Shown: positions 35,246 through 44,999, counted from the first letter of the stretch. The stretch: DNA of 64,000 nucleotides from Odontocerum albicorne (GCA_949825065.1 OX463842.1:51148526-51212525), one strand, 5' to 3'. The notes: generated by a model from the letters alone, not told the origin. Translations and numbers: made by a program.

Positions 35246-35260
35246 AAAAAAAGAACATGC

Positions 35261-36030
35261 CCATCAAATCAGAATGTTGGGAAATCGCATTAAAAATATA
35301 TGACATAATAATTCATTGTAAAAATATCTGAAATCCTTAAAATCGCTTAAGGTGACTTGATTTGTTGTTTTAAATCGAATCATAATAATTAAAACAGTTA
35401 TTCTAGTTTAAAATATGGACATGATCCTTTTTAAGTGAACAATTCTACTTTAATCTTTTTTGATTGAACAGGTCTGAGACATGATATTTTTTTGTTCGAT
35501 TTCAAAAATTATCAAAACAATAATGGGGTAGAGTGATTTATTTTAATTTAAATCAAATAAAATAAGTAAAGTGTTACAAAATAAGAAGAAATATTACTAT
35601 AAAACTATTAATATATGTAGGTAGATAAAGCTGTATAATGACATTATTCTGCACGTACGATTTAAAACTGACAGTTCCTAGTGAACTGGTATGAAGTTAG
35701 ACACAATCGGAAAGCTATGATTGGTCAATTCGGACATGATCTTTTTTGATTGGTTTGAAGCCTGGACAAGATTATTTTTGAAAAAAATACTGTTTTTTTT
35801 TTAGGATTTTAAAATGATTTATGTGCTTTTTTCATTGAAATGAAAATGTTAAACGGCTCCGTACCATCGATAAGGAAAAAAATCTGATTTATCAACTCAT
35901 TTTTTGTATCCGATGGACATGATGTTTTTTTAATGTTACCTCCTCAAATATCATATGTAGTTACTGGTCGTCGTTCTACAATGTTAAATGAGGTTCTTGC
36001 ACGCAGAAGATTAATACTCTAGCAGCTTGG
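35261..36030. other. AT-rich spacer
   Basis: No feature recognised. Confidence 0.35.
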
Positions 36031-36032
36031 TA

Positions 36033-36440
36033 TTTTAGGAACGGGTCGTTCCTTAACGAAGAGATGAGGATGATCGTTTGGTTTAATAAAACTCGTTTGA
36101 AATCGGAATATGCAAAGAGGTATTTTATTGATAAACGTCGGTATTTATAATATTTGGAATGTGTGTGAGACGGAGCAAGAGATATGTTGATGTCTCGTCT
36201 CACGCCTCACAATATATTTATTGTCCTCACGTAGAGTATTTATTGTTTTGACTGACAGTGCGGAAGATATGTTGCTGTCTCGTTTCTCGTGGAATGCGGT
36301 CTCCGCTGATAGTGAGTTCAATGACCGGCCGGGCGACCCTTGCTCAGTGTTTGTCTCGCATTGTAAGGAATGTAAGTTCGATGACCGAGCGGGCAAAGGT
36401 CGCCTCAATGGGTTCAGTGACCGCACGGATAGTCGCTACA
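36033..36440 (-). mobile_element. LTR-like unit (solo LTR candidate), copy 2
   Basis: 408 bp; the most diverged of three copies. Bordered by the 3-bp duplication GTA (36030-36032 and 36441-36443). Its right part (36280-36430) holds an extra near-duplication of the GTTCGATGACCGAGCGGGC segment, which explains the added length. A TATTATAAATACCGACG string is present on the minus strand. Confidence 0.6.
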
Positions 36441-36554
36441 GTAAAGCCCAAAGATTACAGAGTCATCAGATCGTTTTCATTACATCATGTTCTTATTGAG
36501 CTTCATTCTATCCTAGAGTACATCTTTCAATTTCGGCGCAGTTAATTATCAATA

Positions 36555-36637
36555 TTGATTAATCAATTGGGATCTGTACAATCAAGTAATGTAAACGAAG
36601 TATCAATTAAATTAATTAGGATCTGTACAATCAAGTA
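36555..36637. repeat. 49-bp repeat interrupted by a Tigger insertion
   Basis: The unit GTAAACGAAGTATCAATTAA, then TTAGGATCTGTACAATCAAG occurs before the Tigger element. A variant (ATAAACGAAGTCTCAATTGA, then TTAGGATCTCTACAATAAAG) resumes right after it at 37712-37760. A partial unit precedes at 36570. The array was therefore split by the transposon. Confidence 0.75.
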
Positions 36638-37709
36638 CAGTGGAACAGTGGAACCTCTCATAACGAGAATAATTCGTTCCAGAATCTTGCTCGTTATGTG
36701 AAACACTCGTTAAGTGAAACAATGTTTCTCATATAAATCAATGTAAAATACGATAATGCGTTCCATGCCGAAAAAAGAACTCAATTTCTTTTATTTTTAA
36801 CGTTTATTCAAATAAAATTACATACTTATAAATTGTTAAGGAGCGTAAAAACCCGGAATGCGATTTCGATTTGCATAAAACAATAAAAAAATCGAAATAA
36901 CTAGTTTATTTTTTATGAATTTATGACAAATAATGAATTCTTTTTTACTAGAAAGCTGTCTAAAGCTGTCAACGCTGTTCTTCTCTTAAAATTCTTGAAC
37001 CATCCATGACTGTCCTTAAAATGTACTTCTTTTTCGGCAATTGATGATCCTGTCGTCTTCTAAACGAGGTCGTCGAAAATAACTTTCGCCTTCTCATAAA
37101 TGTTGTTTTCGTTAATAGTATCGCCTTGCAATTGCTTTTCGTTTATCCATATGAGAAGCAACCTTTCAACATCATCAAGAATAGGTAACCGTTTCGTAGA
37201 CATTCTTGACACTCCCTTTGAAGCATCTATCTTCTTAATTTTGTCCTTGTTCTTGAGGATAGTGCAAATCGTTGATGTAGACCGATTGTGTGTGCGCGCT
37301 AGATCAGCCACGCTCACACCTCGTTCTTCAATAATTTTACGTTTCATTTCTACAGTTAATTTTATTCTCTTATGGCTGTCTTCTTGTGGCTTTTTCTTCA
37401 GGAACATTTTTGCAAGGTTATTAAAGTTTGCACAAAAAAAATTACAAATAATGTCTGAACACAAGTTTGGAAAAATGTGTGATCACATGTGACACTAACG
37501 TGCTAGCGGAACGAGTGCTTACCAGAGACTGACGCACTGGCGCGGAAGTCCCGGCTCACAAGTGAGTGACGTGAAGATGGGACTTCCCCTTTCTGCGTCA
37601 CTCGTTATGCGAAATGTCGCTTGTTAAGGGAGCATTTTTTTCACAATCTGTTTAGCTCGTTATGCGAATTACTCGTTATGAGAGGTGCTCGTTATGAGAG
37701 GATCCACTG
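36638..37709 (-). mobile_element. Tigger/pogo-type DNA transposon, internally deleted
   Basis: Termini CAGTGGAACCTCTCATAACGAG (36646) and, inverted, CAGTGGATCCTCTCATAACGAG, flanked by TA at 36636-36637 and 37710-37711. The left end has an extra CAGTGGAA repeat. Several CTCGTTATG direct repeats near both ends are typical subterminal motifs. The length of ~1.07 kb is under half that of an autonomous Tigger. It keeps only the N-terminal part of the transposase gene (37464-37060). Confidence 0.85.
37060..37464 (-). pseudogene. Tigger transposase, N-terminal DNA-binding fragment
   Basis: 134 codons are open. From residue ~33 the product reads KRIKLTVEMKRKIIEERGVS, VADLARTHNRSTSTICTIL and KNKDKIKK, the pogo/CENP-B N-terminal helix-turn-helix. 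Then ERLLLIWINEKQLQGD and NIYEKAKVIF begin the second CENP-B-type domain. It stops after FDDL, before the catalytic DDE domain, because the element is internally deleted. A peptide of this kind could bind element ends without cleaving. The first ~32 residues are AT-biased and may not be part of the protein. Confidence 0.8.
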
Positions 37710-37711
37710 TA

Positions 37712-38670
37712 ATATAAACGAAGTCTCAATTGAATTAATTAGGATCTCTACAATAAAGTAAGGGAACAAACAATTAAGGCAGCTGCAATGTCTGGTTTTC
37801 TCAAAGATGTTATCTGATAAAACAAAAACATGCAAATTGATAGCAAAGTTCTGACATACACATATGTTATGATATATACGAATTGCTAATGGGAAAAATA
37901 ACAAAACCTTTGTGGATTCACAAACTTTTGTTTTATACAGCGGACAATTATTTATGCCATCGTAAAATTAAGATTGTTTTCGGTACCATGTCCAAAAACT
38001 GACCTGTTAAGTAAGAGCTTCACCGCTCGCACACGGAATGATCTTGTTTAATGAATTTCCTGATATAGACATCTTCCATATCTCGGAGGATAAATCAATA
38101 ATTTAACCCCTTAATACACTCAAGAGGTACAACTGAGTCACATCACAGGTAATCATGAGTGTTATTGCTCCTGTTGTCAATGTGCCATATTTAGACTCAA
38201 ATTTTCTTTTCTTTTTATTTGATGTTATTCGGTTAAGCCTGTATTAAATGTAAAATAAAATAATATTAATGACGTGCAAAAATAATTGAAAGAACGTAAA
38301 ATAATACAAATTAAAAACGAATAAAAAATTTGTATTGTTATATTATATTAATATCAAATATTTAATTAAATAATATTAATCAAGACGGGAGCAAAGTCGT
38401 CAATTTGCTAATGCTGCATAATAAGATTTTCCAAAGACACTTAAATGTTTATTATATCGGATTTACCATATTTACTAAGTGCGCTGTGAGTTAAGGGGAT
38501 TATTAATTAAACTGAGAAATTGATGAACTTGTTTTACAGCGCGTAGTAAATGCCAAACTGTCTAAGTCAATTTATATTTTATAGGTTCATTAATTAGTCG
38601 TCAACTAACAAAATATTAAGACACCTAAATAAATTTAAAGAAACAAGATGTGATGGCGCCATGGGAAACT
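37712..38670. other. Unassigned AT-rich region
   Basis: After the resumed repeat unit nothing is recognisable. Confidence 0.35.
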
Positions 38671-38673
38671 TAC

Positions 38674-38886
38674 TTACCATGCACATTTCGGATTGTTCAA
38701 TTTGAGATCTTTTTTAACATTAAATTTATTTTCTTTATCGCATGTTAAATGCTGAGTGGTGTGATAATCTGTTATGACTAGAGCTTGGTGCACCATTTTT
38801 CTCCACACATTTCGGTCTTGAGCCATGTTGAATGCAGCGTTTAAGGATGATTGGTGGTTGTCTGTGTGGCTCATCTCAGCCATTCA
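38674..38886 (-). pseudogene. LINE C-terminal remnant
   Basis: The minus strand gives MSHTDNHQSSLNAAFNMAQD, then RNVWRKMVHQA, which resembles the last block of RTE-type ORFs (xxAxDRxxWRxxV). The rest of the 69-codon frame is unrelated AT-rich sequence. Confidence 0.4.
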
Positions 38887-38896
38887 GAGAGTTATT

Positions 38897-39246
38897 CTAA
38901 CCACCGTATGCCAGTCCCAGGGACCTAGCACCTGGCTTTTTAGGACGCAATTCTCCAGAAAACAGTCCAATAGTATTATTTGTTGTTTTCTTGTCTGAAA
39001 CAGCTATCCCTATCTGATACTCACTCGGTGTAAGGCTTTGTAAAATGTTAACCATACGACTAGTTTGATTTGACGACTTGATGCGTGACACCTTCGTGAG
39101 TCAAGATGTGTGGCGCCATCAAAAGTCAAACAATGGTTCACTATTTCGAGTAAGAAATAAATGTTACCTGCTGAAAAAGAGACAGAGGCAGAATGTGCCA
39201 GGAAGCCTTTCATCAAAAAGCCCTTCACTCGTCCTGCAGGGAGCAA
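38897..39246 (-). other. Unassigned GC-richer segment with two overlapping open frames
   Basis: Minus-strand frames 39246-39010 (78 codons) and 39091-38897 (64 codons) overlap in different phases and look less AT-biased than the surroundings (CHASSRQIKLVVWLTF; GLFSGELRPKKPGARSLGL). I recognise neither. A broken retroelement frame is the simplest reading. Confidence 0.25.
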
Positions 39247-39514
39247 AATAAATCACATTTCTCTTTCTCCAGTCAGAAACCTGATTGAGACAGATCTCAA
39301 AATCCCATTTTAGAGCTCGCTCTTCTATTGACTCTTACTTTTTATTTTATTTTAAAAGAATAGTTAACATAGGTATACATAAAACAAAATAAAAACAAAA
39401 CAAAATAAAAATTAAAAAAACACATTTTTTTTAAATAATAGATATGATCGAAGTCAAAGGCATTCTTATAACCTCAAACACTAAGCGGAAAAGGTGCCTG
39501 TGTCGTTCGAGGGG

Positions 39515-39592
39515 AGTAGCACAGCGCGGGATTTGAACCGACGATCTTCCGCATAGAAGTACAGCGTGCTACCGCGCGGCCATGCACTTCAT
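39515..39592 (-). mobile_element. tRNA-derived SINE head of a second type
   Basis: The minus strand has TGGCCGCGCGGTAGC (A box) and GGTTCAAATCCCGCGC (B box) about 30 bases apart, both excellent matches to pol III boxes. Arms do not close into a full tRNA, so I call a SINE head. It differs from the main SINE family. Confidence 0.5.
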
Positions 39593-39861
39593 TATTAAAT
39601 CAGCGTAGGCCTGAATGATACACCTTTTGGATAATTTAAGTATTAGGAGATCATTCATAAGGATTTTACCCTATGGGCCACCAATATTAATGGGTCTTTT
39701 AAGAAGCTACTCACCATTCAATCATCACCACGTGGGTTCGAAAGTAATCATTTATCAAAAGAAAACTATTTTTCGTGGTATTTAGGAAACTAAATTTGCA
39801 AAGTATGTGTAACCATTCATTATCAAATGCCCCAGAAATATATTTTTGGAGATCAATGACA

Positions 39862-40249
39862 TTTTAGGAACGGTTGTTCCTTAAAGGAGAGATGATGAGG
39901 ATGATTGTTGATAAATAAAAACTTGTCGAAATCGGAATGTGTAAAGAGGAATTCTACTGATAAACGTCGGTATTTATAATATTTTGGACGTGTGCGGGAA
40001 TGCGCACGAGACATATCGCTGTCTCGTCTTTGCGCTTACAATATGTTTATTGTCGATGCGTAGGTATCCTTTGTTTTGAGAGACAGCGCGGAAGATGTGT
40101 TGCTCTCTCCTTTCCTCATGGAATGCGGTCTCCGCTAGTAGTGAGTTGAATGACCGACCGCGTGGACTTTGTCCATTGTTTGTCTCGCATTGTTAAGGTG
40201 GGGCAAAGGTCGTCTCGTGGGTTCAGTGACCGCACGTATAGTCGCTACA
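39862..40249 (-). mobile_element. LTR-like unit (solo LTR candidate), copy 3
   Basis: 388 bp, very close to the copy at 19836. Bordered by the 3-bp duplication ACA (39859-39861 and 40250-40252). The TATA-like TTATAAATA on the minus strand lies at 39979-39971. High similarity to copy 1 suggests recent activity. Confidence 0.65.
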
Positions 40250-40252
40250 ACA

Positions 40253-41714
40253 TATTGCGGCATTAAAAGAGACGACCCTTCTTAATACATAGTTCAATAT
40301 GACATATAATTCGATCGTTAATGATCTTTCCGGGCTCATTGCATACAATCGCCCTAATCGGGATACATCTTCACTAATATAAGAGTTAGTCCAGCAATGA
40401 GGACACGTTTTCAGCCTACAACTTTGCGCATGTTAACCATATTACAATTAAAAAAACAGTTAGTTTATTTATTAACACAAAATAAATATGTAAAAAATAT
40501 GAAAATGATATAAAAATATACATATAAACCCAGATTTACTCAAGTGTAAAGAGAGAGAGAAAAATCCAATTTTTCACACAATAAAAAACAAACAAGGCAA
40601 ATATACACAGAGCTGTAGAAAACATCCCTTTTCAGGACTGGCCTCAAGAAATAGATACATTTTGTCTGTATGTGAAAAGAAAATATATTTCCATTATTAT
40701 AATACCCTGTAAGTATTCTTACAGAGTATCATAATAATGAATTTCTCTTCAACAAATAGCATCATTCTATTAGAAACATTTAATTTTACGCCAGTGATAA
40801 ATCAATGAATACCAAAATAACTAATTGATACTTCCTTAGTCTTAAGTTACTTATTAAGGGATATTTACTTATATAATAAGCAGATACAATCATATAATAT
40901 CAACAAAAACTAACTTACATACTCGTATGTGTAAATATTTAGAAGTCTACATACATATTTTATCTGTCTTAGAACAGGTATTTATACCTAGTTAGGTGGA
41001 CAGTGCAACAAAATTCAATTCCATAATTTGATTTCAATCCTATCGCTTTATAATATACACAAACATAAACTTCGACTCAATTTGTAATAAACTCGTTTAT
41101 AAAAAATGATCCAAAATGTCAGGACAACTACCATATTAACAGAGTTATGAGTTTTTTAAATGTTTGCGGGCTACAAAAAATTGAGTGAGTGTTGTCGCAT
41201 CTACACGCGGGAGGTACAAATCGTGCCTAGACGAAGTGCGAGTTTGTGCCTACTCCAATGGTTCTAAATCTTGCGGGGTTTTTTACCATTAATCGATGGG
41301 GCTCCAGACATTGATGTTTCCCGACCACTTGCTTCAATATATCTTACGATAGTTTGAATGTGTTGAAGGATACTATATAAATTAATGAAATAAATATCCT
41401 GAAAGGAAACGAAATATTATGGTCAAGATTTTACATTGATTTATAATGATTAGTAAATAAATCATTCTGTCCTGTAAAGAGGGTGATTTGTGCAAATGAA
41501 CATTTGAAAAAAAATGATGACGTGAAAAAATATTTGGAAAACTACTGTAGTATCAAATATTCTCTAATCGAAATCAAGACACCTTTCTCAGTGCCCGAAT
41601 TGTTTTTGAAGAATTCTCATTTTTGTGTTGTGTTTACTAAAATTGTCAAAAAAGCTCGGCAATAAATTTCTTATTTGAATGAGTTTATAAAAATATATCT
41701 TAATTAGTAGGGAG
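40253..41714. repeat. Unassigned region with an imperfect 21-bp hairpin
   Basis: ATTATTATAATACCCTGTAA at 40693-40712 pairs with 40718-40738 (three mismatches) around a TATT loop. No gene; otherwise AT-rich. Confidence 0.45.
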
Positions 41715-42209
41715 ATAAAAAAAATCCGAAACGAGCAAATTCGAGCGTATACATGTAGATAAAACGACGGCCTCATCCACAGCGAGAAAATTGATTGAAG
41801 ATGACCCTCGTCAATGGAGACCTGCTGAAGCACTTACTTCAAATTTAAAAATATAGAAAACTAAACTCAAAAGAAATATCAGCAAAATGTGAGCTTTCTG
41901 AAACCATAGTGCTTCGAAATGTGCACAAAATGTGCACGGCTTGAATACGGCAAGTGCAAGATGAGTGTCAAATTTTTAAGTGTTATCCAAAGGCAACAAC
42001 ATGTTTCATGTTTCAATAATTTTGGCATGCTCTGTGATGAGAAACAAAACAAAATAATTGAGTTTATTTTCTTAGGAGATAAAACTGTATTTTTTACCAT
42101 GATTATTAGCCGAAAAGGGACTCGATGAAGTAGCGCCGTCCGGGATCACCACGAACCAAGAAAGTCAATATTTTTTTGGAATTTTACAGGAGATTCTGCT
42201 AATCGATTT
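41715..42209 (+). pseudogene. Mariner transposase fossil, 5' part
   Basis: Reading around many stops and frameshifts, the plus strand follows a mariner transposase: an SETIVLRNVHKM helix-turn-helix piece near 41890, KFLSVIQRQQ-like residues near 41970, FLGDKTVFF at the first catalytic Asp (GDK instead of the usual DE), PGSPRTKK near 42150, and ILLIDF at 42209. There the frame is cut by the insert containing histone H2A; the match resumes at about 43029. Heavily mutated and certainly dead. Confidence 0.65.
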
Positions 42210-42448
42210 CAAATAAATAAGTAATAGGTTTATTGATAACAACATAGTAGGTACAGATTATATTTAAATAACACTTCTAAAACACATAAATTGCAGATAA
42301 TACATTAAATACAGAAGCTATCAAAAGGTCTGGGCTCATCTAATAGCATCCCCTCGGCCAAGATACACCCCACCAATATAGGGCGAACCCAGCCACGGAG
42401 ACACCAGATGTTTTTCAGCCCACACCCTTTTTTTTTTTTTTTTTAATT

Positions 42449-42464
42449 GGCCCTGAAAAGGGCC
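42449..42464 (-). terminator. Histone mRNA 3' stem-loop
   Basis: The minus strand reads AACAAAA, then GGCCCTTTTCAGGGCC: a 6-bp stem with a TTTC loop, the element bound by stem-loop binding protein in replication-dependent histone mRNAs. It lies 88 bases after the H2A stop codon. Four bases later comes a run of 17 A (42444-42428) instead of a clear purine-rich downstream element. Confidence 0.9.
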
Positions 42465-42552
42465 TTTTGTTGATTGAACGTCTTAAAGGTCTATACAATA
42501 AATGGCATCTTCTTCTTTCCCTCCGCTCGCTCGCCGCCGACCACCACGATCT

Positions 42553-42927
42553 TTACGCCTTCTTCTCGGTCTTCTTGGGCAACAGAACGGTCTGGATGTT
42601 CGGCAGGACGTCACCCTGGGCGATCGTCACCCCGGACAGGAGCTTGTTCAGCTCCTCGTCGTTGCGGATGGCCAGCTGCAGATGCCTGGGGATGATTCTC
42701 GTCTTCTTGTTGTCGCGGGCCGCGTTGCCGGCCAACTCGAGAACTTCAGCAGCGAGGTATTCCATGACGGCGGCGAGGTAGACGGGAGCTCCGGCACCGA
42801 CCCTCTCGGCGTAGTTGCCCTTCCTGAGCAGATGGTGGATACGGCCGACGGGGAACTGCAGACCGGCACGGTTAGAACGGGACTTTGCCTTTCCCTTCAC
42901 TTTGCCACCCTTTCCGCGTCCGGACAT
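42553..42927 (-). CDS. H2A: Histone H2A (intronless, probable retrocopy)
   Basis: 124 residues, the full length of insect replication-dependent H2A, a core histone that pairs with H2B in nucleosomes. All landmarks are present: the [20 protein letters not shown] tail, the histone fold from GLQFPVGRI, the acidic patch residues (E56, E61, E64, D90, E91, E92) and the KKTEKKA end. Against the usual insect sequence, from family knowledge, I see three changes: Arg to His at 32, Gly to Asp at 106 and Ala to Thr at 113. Each fits one G-to-A change on the coding strand. Codons are GC-rich, unlike the neighbourhood. No other histone gene is nearby, no clear TATA box precedes it, and it sits inside a dead mariner. 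A functional orphan gene is the alternative to a recent retrocopy. Confidence 0.92.
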   Translation of the reverse strand: MSGRGKGGKVKGKAKSRSNRAGLQFPVGRIHHLLRKGNYAERVGAGAPVYLAAVMEYLAAEVLELAGNAARDNKKTRIIPRHLQLAIRNDEELNKLLSGVTIAQGDVLPNIQTVLLPKKTEKKA

Positions 42928-43028
42928 GATGCTGCGTATTATATGTAGAATTCAAAAAAAAAAAAAAAAGAGAATAACAAGAGAGATATAGCGGAGAGCG
43001 ATATGTGTCTTTGGATATGCCTATACGT

Positions 43029-43410
43029 CATTAGTCAAAGACAGTACTATACGTCATTAGTGTACAAATTTAAGGATGCAATCAAGCAAAGCCGAGGAAA
43101 GATGTCACGAGGCGTGAGGTTATTGTATGACTATGCGCCAGTGCACACTTCTGTTGCTGCAAAGACTGATTTTCAACACTGTAGTTTGCCAAAATTTAAT
43201 CACTCACCCTATAGTTCCGACTGGCCTCTAGTGATTATTATTTATATTTAAAACTCAATATACGCAGACAATATTTAAAATATGACGAAAAAGTGATTTC
43301 GACAGTGTCACACTATTTTGAGAACAAAATATTTTTTTCAGTGGCTAGAAAAATTAATTTATTGTTCTAAAAATATAGAGTAACAGGGTTGAAATTGAAA
43401 AAAAAGTTTC
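43029..43410 (+). pseudogene. Mariner transposase fossil, 3' part
   Basis: Continues the transposase broken at 42209: QYYTSLVYKFKDAIKQSRGK, then RGVRLLYDYAPVHTS, where the usual motif is HDNAPxHT (second catalytic Asp kept, Asn changed to Tyr). Then F-NHSPYSSDW stands for the PHPPYSPDL block with the third Asp. From 43300 the C-terminus (HYFENKIFF) is visible with stops. The 83-codon opening (43003-43251) includes insert sequence at its start. Confidence 0.7.
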
Positions 43411-43723
43411 ATCCTTTCAATTTTTTTGTATTCTTGGATCTAAACATTTTTCGCCGTATTACGTAAAGTATAAAGAAAGGTAACCTTTTAAATGGGTCGT
43501 TATTTCGGGGTGTCGTGGTAACGATCGAAGCAAGGTTCCTCTGCAATAAGTAGTGTTTCTATCGAAATCTATCTAAAAAAGAGGACGGATAAGCAATCTT
43601 TAATTTGTTAATGTCTTTATTAGACTTTATTTCCATGAGAAGTGCTTATGGGCAATCTTAAAATAATTAGCGCTCTTTAAGTTTTATTTTATTGTGAAAA
43701 AAAATGCTTTCAGTTATGCATTT
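43411..43723. other. Unassigned spacer
   Basis: Probably includes the mariner 3' UTR and end; I could not find a matching inverted terminus on the left side. Confidence 0.3.
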
Positions 43724-43915
43724 ATTTATTTAACACTTTTATTGCAATACAATCTGGCGGGATTATTGCCAGGCGGCAATCTCTTCCAACCAACCAGACA
43801 AAAGTAAATGAAGCAAGTTATGTGGTCGCATAAATCATTCAAATTACTATCCATCCTCACGAAATCCATAAACATATACGTGAGAACATGCCCACGAACC
43901 CCACAAAGACATCAT
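43724..43915 (-). mobile_element. CR1/Jockey-like LINE, extreme 3' end (copy 3)
   Basis: The same UTR as copies 1 and 2 (GTAAATGAAGCAAGTTATGT, ACTATCCATCCTCACGAAAT). It has the best-preserved terminus: GGTTGGTTGGAAGAGATTGC, then CGCCTGGCAATAA, then CCGCCAGATTG on the minus strand, followed by a TAAATAAATAAA tail. This terminus is the one shared with the SINE family. Confidence 0.75.
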
Positions 43916-44849
43916 GTTTTAACAAAAAAATAAGCATTGCATTTTTTATGTCGCTGTTTGAACAACGACAATTTTTGATTACTTGGTGATATATAATGTA
44001 AATAAGGAATGGGTATTATAATGATTAAATATTAATTAATTCTTGGTTTACCCTCTGTGAGATGTATTAAAATGGAGTATAACCCAAATATCTTGGCACA
44101 TATGGTACCGGAAATCCGGCACAGGGAGGCTGTTGGGGTGGGGCGCCAAGTAGTACTTCTTCACGCAGCCCAATTAATTCATTTCCTTTCCGATAATAAC
44201 CTTTCGGTCGTGGTTCGAGCAGAAGTAGCACAAGGAATCTAGACACGTAAGTATTCAATAACACTTTTTTTATGTATAGCACGCACTGGAAGGTTTATTG
44301 TCATGTAGCAATATTGTCTAGCCGATAAGAAATATGCTCAAAATGGTAATGTTAACCATTAGAACCTTTTTTTTTTTTAAATACGTAGCGTTCGAGTTTA
44401 TTATGGAAAGGAGTTTAAAGGGAAATTTGATAAAATTGGTTCAAACGCATGCAAAAGTATATTAATCTTCATGGAGAGTATTTTGAAAAATAATAAAGCC
44501 ATTTTCGATGATAAATATTTATTTTTACTTGTCTCTCTCAAAATTTAAGTAGCAACCCTCGTAAGAACACTATTTAGGAACCAAATGTCAACAGATGGAG
44601 TGATCTTCTGAAGGATTTGCTATTGAGTCTTCGGACAATTTTAGAGTGCCTCAAAATAATTTAAGGTAAACAGAGTTTATCCATGAAAAACACTGTGCAA
44701 TCAAGATCACCATCTTAAGAAATGAAAAGTGGTTGAAAATAAATATTCACATTTGTGTATGAGTACCTCTAAGGGTTGGTCATCCATTAATTGAGCACAA
44801 ATGAAATGAAAGCGTAAGACAGCCCTGGATCGAATTTTCACGATGTCAG
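43916..44849. other. Unassigned region with a SINE-tail scrap
   Basis: 44283-44370 resembles the SINE tail in reverse (GGTTTATTGTCATGTAGCAA). 44057-44242 is open but stops two codons before a GTAAGTATT donor-like string at 44250, so I do not call an exon. Confidence 0.3.
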
Positions 44850-44999
44850 GACCGGGTGCCCGGTAAACACTTCTCCAACCACTTGCCGCCCAACGAGGAT
44901 ATCGACAGCTCGCTTCCTGCGAAGAAGGGTTTTCCTGATGTGGACGCCCTTAATTACAGCTACCTTGATGTAGAGGCAGCCCGACCTTACCAACACTGA
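44850..44999 (+). other. Candidate 3'-terminal coding exon (gene unknown)
   Basis: An acceptor-like ...TTTTCACGATGTCAG precedes 49 codons and a TGA. The product reads RVPGKHFSNHLPPNEDIDSS, then KKGFPDVDALNYSYLDVEAA, then RPYQH. Third positions are GC-rich, unlike the surroundings, which favours real coding sequence. I do not recognise the protein and see no partner exon within 800 bases upstream. It may be the end of a gene with long introns or a captured fragment. Confidence 0.35.

Larger units (their letters stand above)
42210..43028. other. Insert splitting the mariner, carrying histone H2A
   Basis: About 820 bp with no mariner similarity, lying exactly between two pieces that are about seven codons apart in an intact mariner. 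On the minus strand its order is: short leader with a T16 run, H2A, stem-loop, A17, then ~220 bp of non-histone sequence with an AATAAA near its end (42230). I cannot find a target duplication. The non-histone part (42210-42427) is unidentified. Confidence 0.6.

Noticed and set aside
39515..39592. A tRNA gene on the minus strand
   Set aside because: Excellent A and B boxes, but no full cloverleaf could be closed by eye.
42467..42948. Plus-strand open frames of 104 and 148 codons over the histone region
   Set aside because: They are antisense shadows of the GC-rich H2A gene.
44057..44250. Coding exon upstream of the 44850 candidate
   Set aside because: The open frame stops at TAG two codons before the GTAAGTATT donor-like string, and the other two frames have several stops.
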